A stretch of DNA of 64,000 nucleotides from Actinophytocola sp963825445 (lineage in GTDB: Bacteria > Actinomycetota > Actinomycetes > Mycobacteriales > Pseudonocardiaceae). The notes under the pieces are model-generated. The model ran no database searches. It was not told the origin of the DNA and saw only the letters and a program-made list of their open reading frames with translations. The translations under genes and the position numbers were made by a program. This document shows, piece after piece, positions 18,376 through 26,675 of this stretch. Numbering within the stretch: position 1 is the first letter of the stretch; the number at the start of each line of letters is the position of its first letter. Location of the stretch: assembly GCA_963825445.1 (NCBI GenBank), contig CAWGTM010000019.1:124001-188000 (forward strand). Reading direction: 5' to 3'.

Positions 18376-19530
18376 GTGTTCGCCACCTATCTGCTCCCCG
18401 TCACCACGGCCGTGTACGTGTTCCCCATTCTCGTACTGGTCGTGATGCTGCCGGTCGCCTTCGTGAGCTACCGGCGCCGCGGCCGCGCGGGCGGGTGGAC
18501 GACCGTGGTCTTCTACCTGTTCCTGTTCTATCTGCTGGCCGCGTTCATGCAGACGGTCATCCCGCTGCCGAGCGACCCGAGTGGCTACTGCGCCACGCGG
18601 TCGTATGCCAGCGACCCGCAGCTGCGGCCGTTCTACTTCCTGGAGGTGGTGGACCGGCGCGGTGGCGGTGACTGGAGCATTGGCGGGATGCTCGGCAACC
18701 CGGCGCTGTGGAGCACCGGGTTGAACGCCGTTCTGTTGCTGCCGTTGGGTTTCTTCGTCAGGTACCTGAACGGGATGCGGTTCCTGGCGGCCACGGTCGT
18801 CGGGTTCGGTACGTCGCTGCTGTTCGAGCTGACCCAGCTCACGGGGATGTGGTTCATCTACCCGTGCGCGTACCGGCTGTTCAGCGTGGACGACCTGATC
18901 CTCAACACCGCGGGTGCCGCACTCGGCTGGCTGATCGCCGGCCCGCTCGCCAGGATCCTGCCCGAACTCCGGCCGGAGCGGGACCGGCGCAAGTACGCGA
19001 CCAGGGTGACAGGCACCCGCCGACTGTTCGCGCTGTTCACCGACGCGCTGGGGTTCGCCGTGCTCACGGGGTTCGTGCTGGGGCTGGTGGTGTTGTTCGG
19101 TGGGCAGGCCGACGCCGGGCTGCCGGTGGTCGCGGTGCTGGGGCTCGTGTGGTTCTGGCTGGTGCCGGCGTTGACCGGGTCGACCGTGGGCAAGCGCGCG
19201 ATGCTGCTGCGGATCGCGCGGACCGACGGTCGCCGGGCCGGGCCGTTCGCGCTTCTCGTGCGTTACGGCGTGCTGCTCTCACCGCTTTGGTTGTTCTGGC
19301 TGGCGCTGTCCGTCGACGACTGGGACGTGTTCGCCCACCCGGTGCAGCTGCTGATCCCGGTCGGCGCGGTGCTGTCGCTGCTGGTGGTGGGGATCTGGAC
19401 GCCGTTGGCCGTGCTGTTCGGCGGCGAGGCGGCCCCGTACGAGCGACTGTCGAGAACCGTGAACGTGGCGATCGTGCCGAAGGACGAGCCGACCGAGGCC
19501 AACGAGCGCGCCGCACCGGTCGACACCTGA
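18376..19530 (+). CDS. VanZ-like / RDD domain membrane protein
   Basis: A 384-residue membrane protein starting at GTG 18376. Residues 1 to about 200 form a VanZ-like domain: TM segments, QTVIPLPSDPSGYCATRSY outside loop, the LNAVLLLPLGFFVRYL segment and the SVDDLILNTAGAALGWL signature. Residues from about 215 on form an RDD-type domain (RRLFALFTDALGFAVL, GSTVGKRAMLLRI). VanZ homologues give low-level glycopeptide resistance or act in envelope lipid steps; the role here is unknown. It is followed after 2 bases by a small secreted-protein gene. Confidence 0.8.
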   Translation: MFATYLLPVTTAVYVFPILVLVVMLPVAFVSYRRRGRAGGWTTVVFYLFLFYLLAAFMQTVIPLPSDPSGYCATRSYASDPQLRPFYFLEVVDRRGGGDWSIGGMLGNPALWSTGLNAVLLLPLGFFVRYLNGMRFLAATVVGFGTSLLFELTQLTGMWFIYPCAYRLFSVDDLILNTAGAALGWLIAGPLARILPELRPERDRRKYATRVTGTRRLFALFTDALGFAVLTGFVLGLVVLFGGQADAGLPVVAVLGLVWFWLVPALTGSTVGKRAMLLRIARTDGRRAGPFALLVRYGVLLSPLWLFWLALSVDDWDVFAHPVQLLIPVGAVLSLLVVGIWTPLAVLFGGEAAPYERLSRTVNVAIVPKDEPTEANERAAPVDT

Positions 19531-19532
19531 GC

Positions 19533-19932
19533 ATGAGAGCGATCGTGCTGGCGATGCCGGCTGTGGTGACGTTGGCGGCACCGGCGGAAGCGGCCGGTGG
19601 GGTGCCGCCGGTCCGGACCGAGACCGACGTGCGGGTGGTGCAGCACATCACCGAGGACAACACGGTCCGCAACACGGTCACCGGGCTGACCCTGCCCGAC
19701 AGCCCGGTCGACTTCGTGCAGACGTCGACGTTCGACCCGGAAACCGGCTGCGCCAGCACATCTTCATCGTGGGCACGTCGGTGACCGTGCGCCGCGACGA
19801 CGAGCACCTGGTCGACCGCGGCCCGATCCTCATCGACGGCCAGTCCGGCCGCATCCTCTGGTACGCCGGCTCCTCGACGGCAGCTTCGACATCCGTCGCG
19901 CGCTGCCCGCGTTCCGCGACATCCCGCGCTGA
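19533..19932 (+). pseudogene. Small secreted protein, two frameshifts
   Basis: Begins MRAIVLAMPAVVTLAAPAEA, a signal peptide, two bases after the VanZ-like gene. The reading frame stops at 19784, but restoring one G near 19746 and one near 19868 gives a continuous protein of about 133 residues (TGLRQHIFIVGTSVTVRRDD, then GPILIDGQSGRILWYAG, then LLDGSFDIRRALPAFRDIPR) ending at 19932. Both breaks fall in GGC where GGGC would be expected. Function unknown; beta-rich with no recognised domain. Confidence 0.5.
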
Positions 19933-20082
19933 TCACCCGGTGGCGATGATCAGCGGTGGCAGCACGCGGTGCTGTCCGCCCCACCCGTAGTCGCCCAGCG
20001 GCAGGGCGCCGATGAGGAGGACCTGCATCAGGGTGAGTCCGGCCAGGATGGTCAGCGTCAGGACGAGGGCGGTCGTGATCAT
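19933..20082 (-). CDS. Small membrane protein, possibly truncated
   Basis: A 49-residue frame whose ATG overlaps the PadR stop (ATGA), so it is very probably translated. It has one strong hydrophobic span (ALVLTLTILAGLTLMQVLLI) and then PLGDYGWGGQHRVLPP. This resembles the N-terminus of longer four-helix actinobacterial membrane proteins in which the GGQHRVLP motif leads into further spans; here it ends after ATG (Ala-Thr-Gly). The remainder may be lost, or this may be a minimal partner of the PadR regulator. Convergent with the preceding small secreted gene. Confidence 0.5.
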   Translation of the reverse strand: MITTALVLTLTILAGLTLMQVLLIGALPLGDYGWGGQHRVLPPLIIATG

Positions 20083-20573
20083 CGCTCGGCTCCCATGAGT
20101 TCTTCGAGCCAGGTGACGGCTCCTTCGCTGGTCCGCACCCCGTACTCCCGGGCCGCCCAGGGGTAGCGCGCCTCGGGCTCCTCGACCGCGCGGAGTGCGT
20201 CGAGTTCGGCGACCGCCCGCTCGTGGAGCGCACGCAGCACCTCCCGCCGATCCCGGCGCGAGTCGAGCTGGTCCAGCAGGAGGACCCGGGCGAGCATGGA
20301 CGCCTCGGAGTCCTCCGTGGAGCTCGGCTGCTTCATCCAGTCGACCCAGGAGCGTCGACCCTGCGCGGTCGCCCGGTACTGCTTCTTGTTCCGCGCGGTG
20401 CCGGGAGCATCCACCACGTCGATGTCGCCCGCCTCGTGGAGCTGGCGGAGCGCGCGGTGGATGCTCCCGTAGCTGGCCGCGTAGATGTGCGACAACCCGG
20501 CGGCGAACTGGCCGTGCAGGTCATAGAGAGATCGCGGTCGGGCGAGCATCAGCCCGAGGATCAGGAACCTCAC
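20079..20573 (-). CDS. PadR family transcriptional regulator
   Basis: A 164-residue PadR protein. The winged helix runs MRFLILGLMLARPRSLYDLH, then YAASYGSIHRALRQLHEAGD and NKKQYRATAQGRRSWVDW, with the basic wing between. The C-terminal dimerisation helix is PWAAREYGVRTSEGAVTW. PadR proteins usually repress their own operon and a linked transporter or membrane protein. A 13-bp dyad typical of PadR operators lies 11 bases upstream of the start (20584-20596), implying autoregulation. The downstream 49-residue membrane gene is coupled by ATGA. Confidence 0.88.
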   Translation of the reverse strand: MRFLILGLMLARPRSLYDLHGQFAAGLSHIYAASYGSIHRALRQLHEAGDIDVVDAPGTARNKKQYRATAQGRRSWVDWMKQPSSTEDSEASMLARVLLLDQLDSRRDRREVLRALHERAVAELDALRAVEEPEARYPWAAREYGVRTSEGAVTWLEELMGAER

Positions 20574-20583
20574 CGGACCAATG

Positions 20584-20596
20584 TATCTCAGAGATA
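20584..20596. promoter_or_regulatory. Probable PadR operator
   Basis: TATCTCAGAGATA is a 6+1+6 perfect dyad centred about 17 bases upstream of the padR-type start. Dyads of the ATCTC/GAGAT form are commonly bound by PadR regulators. No second copy was seen by eye in the window. Confidence 0.65.
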
Positions 20597-20606
20597 GGTG
20601 GGGTGC

Positions 20607-21053
20607 CTACGCCTCTTCGACGGCCTTCTTGATGCGCTCGGCGAAGTCGTCCGCGTCCTTTCGGGCAGCGGTGAGGGCGAGGCCGGCCACGACCTTGCCC
20701 ATGCCGTGGCCCTCGAGCACGTTGAAGATCCGCACCTTCGTCCTGGTGTCCGAGACGGCCTCGAGGTCGTAGCCGCCCTCGACGGCCGTCACCAGGTTCT
20801 TCGTCTGCTCGGCCCAGCGGATGGTCGTGGGCGCCACGAACTCGGTGATGCGGAACTCGCGGGTCGACTTCAGGCCCGCGTCCTTCACGGTGCTCGCGTA
20901 GACCGTGTCGACGCCCGTGGGGCCGTCGGTCTTCTTCTCGATGTGCAGCACGCGCGGGCTGAACTTCGGGTCGTTCGTGCCATCGGCGAGGAAGGCGAAC
21001 ACCTCGGCGATGGGCCGGTCGATCTCCGCAATGCCCTCGAACTGACCGGCCAT
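20607..21053 (-). CDS. SRPBCC family protein (polyketide cyclase/dehydrase-like)
   Basis: A 148-residue helix-grip protein: MAGQFEGIAEIDRPIAEVFA, the FAFLADGTNDPKFSPRV helix, STREFRITEFVAPTTIRWAE strands and the long C-terminal helix KDADDFAERIKKAVEEA. The start at 21053 follows GGGAGCGAGC; the frame stays open upstream for 30 more residues without family resemblance. Ligand unknown. It sits between the padR operator and the divergent epimerase/PEP-domain gene, with no evidence of co-regulation. Confidence 0.75.
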   Translation of the reverse strand: MAGQFEGIAEIDRPIAEVFAFLADGTNDPKFSPRVLHIEKKTDGPTGVDTVYASTVKDAGLKSTREFRITEFVAPTTIRWAEQTKNLVTAVEGGYDLEAVSDTRTKVRIFNVLEGHGMGKVVAGLALTAARKDADDFAERIKKAVEEA

Positions 21054-21269
21054 GCTCGCTCCCAACATTGTGCGCCCGCGGAATGGCGGGACAGCAGGCC
21101 GAGAGCGTAGCGGCGGACGGTGCTGACTCGTGGGCTGCGCCACACGCCGTCCACGCGTGGTCGCTGCGTGTACCCATCCGAGTGGGGGTTGTCACCGTGC
21201 GTGTAGCGTCCGCGCAGTACCTGCTGACCGCCCGCAGCCCTGCGGGCCGGCGAGGAACTGGGAGCCGCG

Positions 21270-23819
21270 ATGCGCATCCTCGTCTGCGGAATCACCTCGG
21301 ACCTCGGCCGCGCGTTCGCGCGGGCCGCGCTCGGTGCCGGGCACGAGATCCTGGGTGTCGGCGCCGCACCACACCGGTATCTGCCACCCGCGGTGACGCT
21401 GACCATCGGTGACGCGGCGGCCGCCGCCGCGCTCGTGCCACAGGCCGACGTGGTCGTGCACCTCAACCCGGTCGAACGGGAGGTGCCCGAGTCCGGCGGC
21501 ATCCCCGCGCTCCGCACGCTGGCCACCGCCGCCGCCCGTCACGGTGTCCGGTTCGTGGTGCCGCTCGCCCACGGGCCCGACGCGAGCGACGCCGACCGCG
21601 TGGTCCGCGACGCCGGCGGTGAACACGTGGTCGTGCGCACGGCGCCGCTCGGCGGCCGACTGCTCGACTGGCAGGCGTGCCGAACCATCGCGACGCTGCT
21701 GTCCGCGCCCCGCGACACCCAGTGGCGCTTCGTCCACACCGACGACCTGATCCGCTTCCTCCTGCTCGCCGTGTCCGACAGCCGCACGGGTGTGGTGTCC
21801 CTGATCGCCGACGGCGTGGTGTTCGCCGGGCAGGCGCGGGACGCGTTGCGCGGCGTCACGGCCCGCGGCATCGCGCAGTGGCCCGAGATGTCCACTTCGG
21901 ACAAGAAGAACTCCGCGCGGGAGTGGGGTTTCGAGTGCGGGTGGACGACTACGGAGATCGTGGACGACCTCGCTCGCGGCGCCCGCGGCCGCAAGCTGAG
22001 TGCCGACGGCGCGACCGACGTCCTCGCCCGGCTGCCGCTGCCCACCGAGACGCTGCCGCGTCGTCGCCCGCCCGAGGACGAGGGCGCGTTGTTGACGTCG
22101 GTGGCGCTGCCGAGCATGGCGGTGGAGAGCGACGACCGGATCGACCCACGCTTTCCCGTCTACAGCGCCAGAAGCACGGCCGAGCTGTTCCCCGGTGCGC
22201 TCACCCCGCTGTCGATCGACCTGCACACCACCGGTCTGCGGGCGGCCAACCACGCGCTCGGCCAGCTGATGGGCCTGGAGGGCGATCTGGCTGATGAGTG
22301 GGAGGGCCGCGGCCACGCGGTGTTCGGCCACCACGTCTACGCGGGCGTCTCGGTGGCCGTCGCCACGGCCGCGTTGCTGCCCGGCTGGACGGGCGACAAG
22401 GTGTCCGACCGGGCGTTCGGGGACGACCGCACGGAGATCGACCTGTTCCCGCTGGACCACCCGTCGCTGCCGACCGGACTGCGTCGCCTGGCCGCGAAAC
22501 TGGCGGCGCTGTCCCGGTTCGTCGGGGTGGTGCGTCGCTACCGCGCGGCCGCACGGGACTTCGCGGCCACCGCCGTCGCCGAGCACCACGCCGATCTCTC
22601 GACGTTGAGCGACGCCGAACTGGCCGCGCGGGCGTTGCTGCTGCGTGACCGGCTCAGCCAGGGCTGGGTCCACTCCCAGGTGGGCGACCTGTTCGCACAC
22701 GTGACCGCCGCGCCGCTGCGTCGCCAGGCCAAGAACGGGCCGGGCGCGCTCAACCGGGGCGGCGACGTGACGAGCGAGCACGCGTTCGTGGCGGTCGGTG
22801 CGCTGGCCGAGCTGTTGGCGGCCGACGACGAACTGCGGGGGCTCGCGAGTTGGGGCGACCTCGACGCCGTCCGCCAGAACCACCCGGAGTTCGCGGCGGC
22901 GTTCGACGAGACGCTCACGCGGCTCGGGCACCGGGGGCCCGGCGAGGCCGAGTTGTCGAATGAGACCTTCTCGCGGCGGGCGGCCCAGCTGCTGGCGGCC
23001 GCCGTGAACACCGCGGTGAAGCCCGAACCCGTCAGCACCGAACCGGACGAGGAACCCGAGGCGGTGCTCACCGACGAAACGTCCGAAGAGGACGCGGCTC
23101 CCGAGCCGGAGAAGCCGGCCGAGGACGCCCCCGTGAAGGTGAAGCGCGGGGTGGCCGACCGGCTGGCGATCGCCGGGCAGCGGTCCCGCGAGCTGGCCCG
23201 GGACGCGACCATGCGTTACACAGACGAGCTGCGCCGGCTGGTCCGCGAGTGGGGCCGGCGCCAGCTCGACGCCGGCCGGTTGGCCGCCGTGGACGACGTC
23301 TACTTCCTGACCTTCGACGAGCTGATGACGTTGCCGGCCGACGCGCCGGACCGCATCACTCGCCGCCGCGCGGACCACGAGCGGCTGCGGAAGGTGCGGA
23401 TGCCGGCCGTGGTCAACGGGTCCTGGCGCCCGGAGGCCGCACAGGAGCTGCTGCCGTCGGGCAAGCAGCTGATCGGGATCGGGGTGGCCGAGGGTGTGGT
23501 GGAGGGTCGCGTCCGCGTGATCTCGCCGCTGGCCGAGCCCGCGCTGGAGCCGGGCGAGATCCTGGTGACGCGCGTGGCCGACGTCGGGCACACCGCGCTG
23601 TTCGGGTACGCGGCGGCGGTGGTGACCGACCTCGGCGAACCCATGTCACGCGCGGCGATCCTGGCTCGTGAGCGTGGGATTCCGTGCGTGGCGAACACCC
23701 GGGACGCGTCGATACGGCTGGGCGACGGGGCGTTCGTACGGGTGGACGGCGTGGCCGGCACGGTCGCCGTGCTGGAGCCCGCACCCATATTCGCGACAGA
23801 ACTCTTCACAGACGCATAG
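21270..23819 (+). CDS. Rv2047c-like fusion: NAD-epimerase-like domain plus PEP-utilising mobile domain
   Basis: An 849-residue protein of the type annotated Rv2047c in mycobacteria. The N-terminal 230 residues are a degenerate Rossmann/SDR domain (MRILVCGITSDLGRAFARA). The middle, to about residue 700, is helical and resembles the linker of PEP-utilising enzymes (DDVYFLTFDELMTLPAD near 680), interrupted by a low-complexity acidic insert at about 590-620. The C-terminal swivelling domain (ILVTRVADVGHTALFGYAAA, GEPMSRAAILARERGIP) would normally carry the phosphohistidine, but the S-H-A-A motif reads S-R-A-A at about residue 794. It therefore probably does not transfer phosphate. There is no ATP-grasp domain, so it is not a rifampicin phosphotransferase. 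Function unknown. Confidence 0.75.
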   Translation: MRILVCGITSDLGRAFARAALGAGHEILGVGAAPHRYLPPAVTLTIGDAAAAAALVPQADVVVHLNPVEREVPESGGIPALRTLATAAARHGVRFVVPLAHGPDASDADRVVRDAGGEHVVVRTAPLGGRLLDWQACRTIATLLSAPRDTQWRFVHTDDLIRFLLLAVSDSRTGVVSLIADGVVFAGQARDALRGVTARGIAQWPEMSTSDKKNSAREWGFECGWTTTEIVDDLARGARGRKLSADGATDVLARLPLPTETLPRRRPPEDEGALLTSVALPSMAVESDDRIDPRFPVYSARSTAELFPGALTPLSIDLHTTGLRAANHALGQLMGLEGDLADEWEGRGHAVFGHHVYAGVSVAVATAALLPGWTGDKVSDRAFGDDRTEIDLFPLDHPSLPTGLRRLAAKLAALSRFVGVVRRYRAAARDFAATAVAEHHADLSTLSDAELAARALLLRDRLSQGWVHSQVGDLFAHVTAAPLRRQAKNGPGALNRGGDVTSEHAFVAVGALAELLAADDELRGLASWGDLDAVRQNHPEFAAAFDETLTRLGHRGPGEAELSNETFSRRAAQLLAAAVNTAVKPEPVSTEPDEEPEAVLTDETSEEDAAPEPEKPAEDAPVKVKRGVADRLAIAGQRSRELARDATMRYTDELRRLVREWGRRQLDAGRLAAVDDVYFLTFDELMTLPADAPDRITRRRADHERLRKVRMPAVVNGSWRPEAAQELLPSGKQLIGIGVAEGVVEGRVRVISPLAEPALEPGEILVTRVADVGHTALFGYAAAVVTDLGEPMSRAAILARERGIPCVANTRDASIRLGDGAFVRVDGVAGTVAVLEPAPIFATELFTDA

Positions 23820-23852
23820 GCGAGTCGGCCACTCGGGTACGCCGAAACCGCC

Positions 23853-25016
23853 TTACGGGGACACGACCGCGTTGACGCGTTCCGGGTCCAGGAGGTGTTC
23901 CAGAGCCAGGTGGCCGCCGCCCAGGATGCCGGCGCGGCGGCCGCTTCGGGTGGTGGTGATCTGCAGTTGCTCGGTGGCCATCGGGAGGCAGCGGTCGTAG
24001 AGGGTGGACCGGATGCTCGCCACGAACGCCTCGGCGCGGCTGAACTGGCCGCCGATCACCAGGACGTCCGGGTTGAAGAAGTTCACGATCGTGGCCAGCA
24101 CCTCGCCCGTGGCGCGGCCGGCCTCGCGCAGCAGGCGCGTGGTCGTGGGTTCGGCGTCGCCCGCCAGTTCCACCACCGCGGCGGTGTCCGCGACCGAAAC
24201 GCCCGCCGCCCGCAGGTCGCGGACCAGCGCGGCGCCGCTCGCCACCGTGTCCAGACACCCGGAACGTCCGCACGAGCAGGCGACGTCCTCGTAGCCGTGG
24301 ACGGCCAGGTGGCTGATGTCGCCCGCCGCGCCCACCCCGCCGCGATGCAGGCGTCCGGCGGCGACCACTCCGCAGCCGATCCCAGTGCCCGCCTTCACGA
24401 ACACCAGATGCGACGCGGGCGAGGTCGCCAGTTCACCGACCGCCATGAGGTTCGCGTCGTTGTCGACCAGCACCGGCACGTCGGTCAGCGAACCGAGCAC
24501 GGCACGCACGTCGGCGCCGTGCCAGCCGGGCATCCGCGAGGGTGACACCACTCGCCCGTCGCGTGCGTCGACCGGTCCGGGCACGCCGATCGTGATGCCG
24601 CGCAACGGCATCCCCACGGTCGCGACGAGCGCGGTGATCTCCGCGTGGACCCACGCCAACACGGCGGCCGGCCCGTCGGAGATCAGCACCGGCCGCTGGT
24701 GTTCGACCAGCACCCGCCCGCCGAGGTCGAGCAGCGCGAGCGTGGCGTGGTGGCTGCCGAGGTCGGCGGCCGCGACCACACCGGCGTCGGTGTGCAGTGC
24801 CAGCCGTCGGGGTCGCCGCCCGCCCTGCGACGCGCCGTCGCCCGCCTCCCGCACGTAGCCGTGGTCGATCAGCGCCTGCACGCGGCCGGCGGCCGTGGAC
24901 GCCGAGATGCCCAGCACCCTGGCCACGTCGGAGCGCGACGCCGCCACCCCGGACCGGATCAGTCGGAGGACGGCGCCCGGCGAGTCCGGCGCGACACCTG
25001 TCATGGGCACATTCAT
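23853..25016 (-). CDS. ROK family transcriptional regulator
   Basis: A 387-residue regulator. The N-terminal winged helix (residues about 12-70: LRLIRSGVAASRSDVARVLG, SASTAAGRVQALIDHGYV) precedes an ROK sugar-kinase-like domain with AADLGSHHATLALLDLGG, VLVDNDANLMAVGE, VFVKAGTGIGCGVVAAGRL and the zinc-binding CSCGRSGCLDTVASG. The GGVGAAGDISH segment lacks the usual EIGH glutamate-histidine, suggesting altered or no kinase activity. It is divergent, across 80 bases, from an amino-acid ABC transporter operon and probably controls it, although ROK regulators more often sense sugars. Confidence 0.88.
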   Translation of the reverse strand: MNVPMTGVAPDSPGAVLRLIRSGVAASRSDVARVLGISASTAAGRVQALIDHGYVREAGDGASQGGRRPRRLALHTDAGVVAAADLGSHHATLALLDLGGRVLVEHQRPVLISDGPAAVLAWVHAEITALVATVGMPLRGITIGVPGPVDARDGRVVSPSRMPGWHGADVRAVLGSLTDVPVLVDNDANLMAVGELATSPASHLVFVKAGTGIGCGVVAAGRLHRGGVGAAGDISHLAVHGYEDVACSCGRSGCLDTVASGAALVRDLRAAGVSVADTAAVVELAGDAEPTTTRLLREAGRATGEVLATIVNFFNPDVLVIGGQFSRAEAFVASIRSTLYDRCLPMATEQLQITTTRSGRRAGILGGGHLALEHLLDPERVNAVVSP

Positions 25017-25038
25017 ACCATCTTGCTCCGCGATGTCC

Positions 25039-25067
25039 TTGACTTGTTACGAATTTTGGACTTACGG
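25039..25067 (+). promoter_or_regulatory. Sigma-70-type promoter of the amino-acid transporter operon
   Basis: TTGACT (25039-25044) and TTACGG (25062-25067) are spaced by 17 bases and end 29 bases before the transporter ATG. The region is less GC-rich than its surroundings and also contains any operator for the divergent ROK gene. Confidence 0.55.
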
Positions 25068-25096
25068 TTCCGGCAACTGGCCGAAGGGACACCCCA

Positions 25097-26029
25097 ATGA
25101 CGCAATCCACCAGACGAGCGGTCCTCACCGGAGTGCTCGCGGCCGCACTCACGCTGTCCGCGTGCGGTGAAGCGGGCGACTCCCCGGCCGTTCCCGGCGG
25201 GCAGGACCCGGCGGGCACCGCGGACCTCCTGGCGGACGCGCCGGTGGCCGACGCCGCGCTGATCCTGCCGGACTCGACCATGGCGCGGATCAAGGAACGG
25301 GGTCGTCTGGTGGTGGCGCAGGCGCTCGACGCCCCGCTGCTGTCCCAGCAGAACCCCACCAACCCCGACGAGGTCAGTGGCTTCGATGCCGACCTGGCGA
25401 AGCTGCTGGCCGTCTACATCCTCGGCAAGCCCGAGGTGGAGATCGTGCCGCCCGCGACCGAGACGCGGGAGGCACTGCTGGCCAACGGGACGGTGGACGT
25501 CGTGTTCAACACGTACACGATCACCGAGGAGCGGGCCCAACAGGTCGATTTCGCCGGACCGTACTTCGAGTCCGGGCTGGCGGTGGCCGTGAAGACCGGC
25601 AACACCGACATCAAGGGGATCGACGATCTCGGTGGCAAGACGGTGATCGTCGGCGCGAACACCCCGGCCGTCACGGCGGTGCCCGAGCGGCACCCGGACG
25701 CCGAGGTGCTGCCGTTCGGCACCGACCCGCAGGCGGTCACCGCGCTCACCCAGGGCCGCGGCGACGCCTACGTGCAGGACTTCACGCTGCTGGCGAGCGC
25801 CGCGAAGGCGAACAAGGACATCACGGTGGTGGGCAACCCGTTCACCACGGAGCCGTACGGGATCGGCCTCAAGCACGGCGACGCGGACTTCAAGGAGTTC
25901 GTGAACACGTGGCTCAAGGCGATCCAGGACGCCGGCCTGTGGACGAAGGCCTGGGAGAACTCGCTGGGCACGGTCGTGGAGGCCGACCCGCCGACGCCGC
26001 CGGCCATCGGTTCGGTTCCCGGGTCCTGA
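25097..26029 (+). CDS. Amino-acid ABC transporter substrate-binding lipoprotein
   Basis: A 310-residue lipoprotein: twin-arginine-like start (TQSTRRAVLTGVLAAALT) and lipobox LSACG at about residue 20. The mature protein has the family 3 (polar amino acid) binding fold: RIKERGRLVVAQALDAPLLS, EVSGFDADLAKLLAVYI, TYTITEERAQQVDFAGPYFE, GIDDLGGKTVIVGANTP and GLKHGDADFKEFVNTWLK. It would bind glutamate, glutamine, aspartate, asparagine or a similar amino acid and deliver it to the two permeases downstream. The linked asparaginase favours asparagine or aspartate, which is inference. Confidence 0.92.
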   Translation: MTQSTRRAVLTGVLAAALTLSACGEAGDSPAVPGGQDPAGTADLLADAPVADAALILPDSTMARIKERGRLVVAQALDAPLLSQQNPTNPDEVSGFDADLAKLLAVYILGKPEVEIVPPATETREALLANGTVDVVFNTYTITEERAQQVDFAGPYFESGLAVAVKTGNTDIKGIDDLGGKTVIVGANTPAVTAVPERHPDAEVLPFGTDPQAVTALTQGRGDAYVQDFTLLASAAKANKDITVVGNPFTTEPYGIGLKHGDADFKEFVNTWLKAIQDAGLWTKAWENSLGTVVEADPPTPPAIGSVPGS

Positions 26030-26030
26030 G

Positions 26031-26675
26031 TTGGACGCACTGCTCGACAACGTCGAACCGCTGCTGCGGGGGCTGCTGACCACCATGTGGATGGCGGCCC
26101 TCGCGGCCGTGGGATCGCTGGTGCTCGGGATCATCGTGACGGCTCTGCGGGTGAGCCCGATCCCCGTGCTGCGCGGCGTCGCGTTCGCCTACGTGCAGCT
26201 GTTCCTGAACATCCCGCTGCTCGCCCTGCTGGTGCTGTTCGTGTTCGCGCTGCCCGACGCCGGCCTGCTGATGCCGCTGCCCACCACCGCGCTCGTCGTG
26301 TTGATCATCTACGAGGCCGCGTACGTGGCGGAGGCGGTGCGCAGTGGCATCAACACCGTGTCGATGGGTCAGGCGGAGGCGGCGCGGGCGCTCGGCCTGA
26401 CGTTCCGCCAGTCGCTGACCTCGGTGATCCTGCCGCAGGCGTTGCGCGCGGTCGTGCAGCCGGTGGGCAACGTGATGATCGCGCTCGTGATGAACACTTC
26501 GCTGTTCGCGGCCATCGGGGTGGTCGAGCTGACGGCCGCCGCGAACAAGACGAACCTCATCCACGCCCAGCCGATCCCGATCTTCGTGGGCGCCGGCCTG
26601 GCGTACATGGCGCTGGCGCTGCTGGTCGGCACGGCGACCGGGTGGATGGAGCGACGGGTGGCGATCCTGCGATGA
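26031..26675 (+). CDS. Amino-acid ABC transporter permease (HisMQ type), first subunit
   Basis: A 214-residue permease with a TTG start two bases after the binding-protein stop. It has five hydrophobic spans and the EAA loop ARALGLTFRQSLTSVILPQA, including the IYEAAYVAEAVRSGINTVSMGQ entry typical of GlnP/HisM proteins. Pairs with the next gene to make the heterodimeric channel. Its stop overlaps the next ATG (ATGA). Confidence 0.9.
   Translation: MDALLDNVEPLLRGLLTTMWMAALAAVGSLVLGIIVTALRVSPIPVLRGVAFAYVQLFLNIPLLALLVLFVFALPDAGLLMPLPTTALVVLIIYEAAYVAEAVRSGINTVSMGQAEAARALGLTFRQSLTSVILPQALRAVVQPVGNVMIALVMNTSLFAAIGVVELTAAANKTNLIHAQPIPIFVGAGLAYMALALLVGTATGWMERRVAILR

Noticed and set aside
21192..23591. 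A 799-residue minus-strand frame opposite the epimerase/PEP-domain gene
   Set aside because: No domain features; the plus strand encodes a conserved multi-domain protein over the same bases.
21270..23819. Rifampicin phosphotransferase (rph) identity for the PEP-domain protein
   Set aside because: No ATP-grasp or rifampicin-binding domains, an epimerase-like N-terminus, and the essential His is Arg; no RAE upstream.
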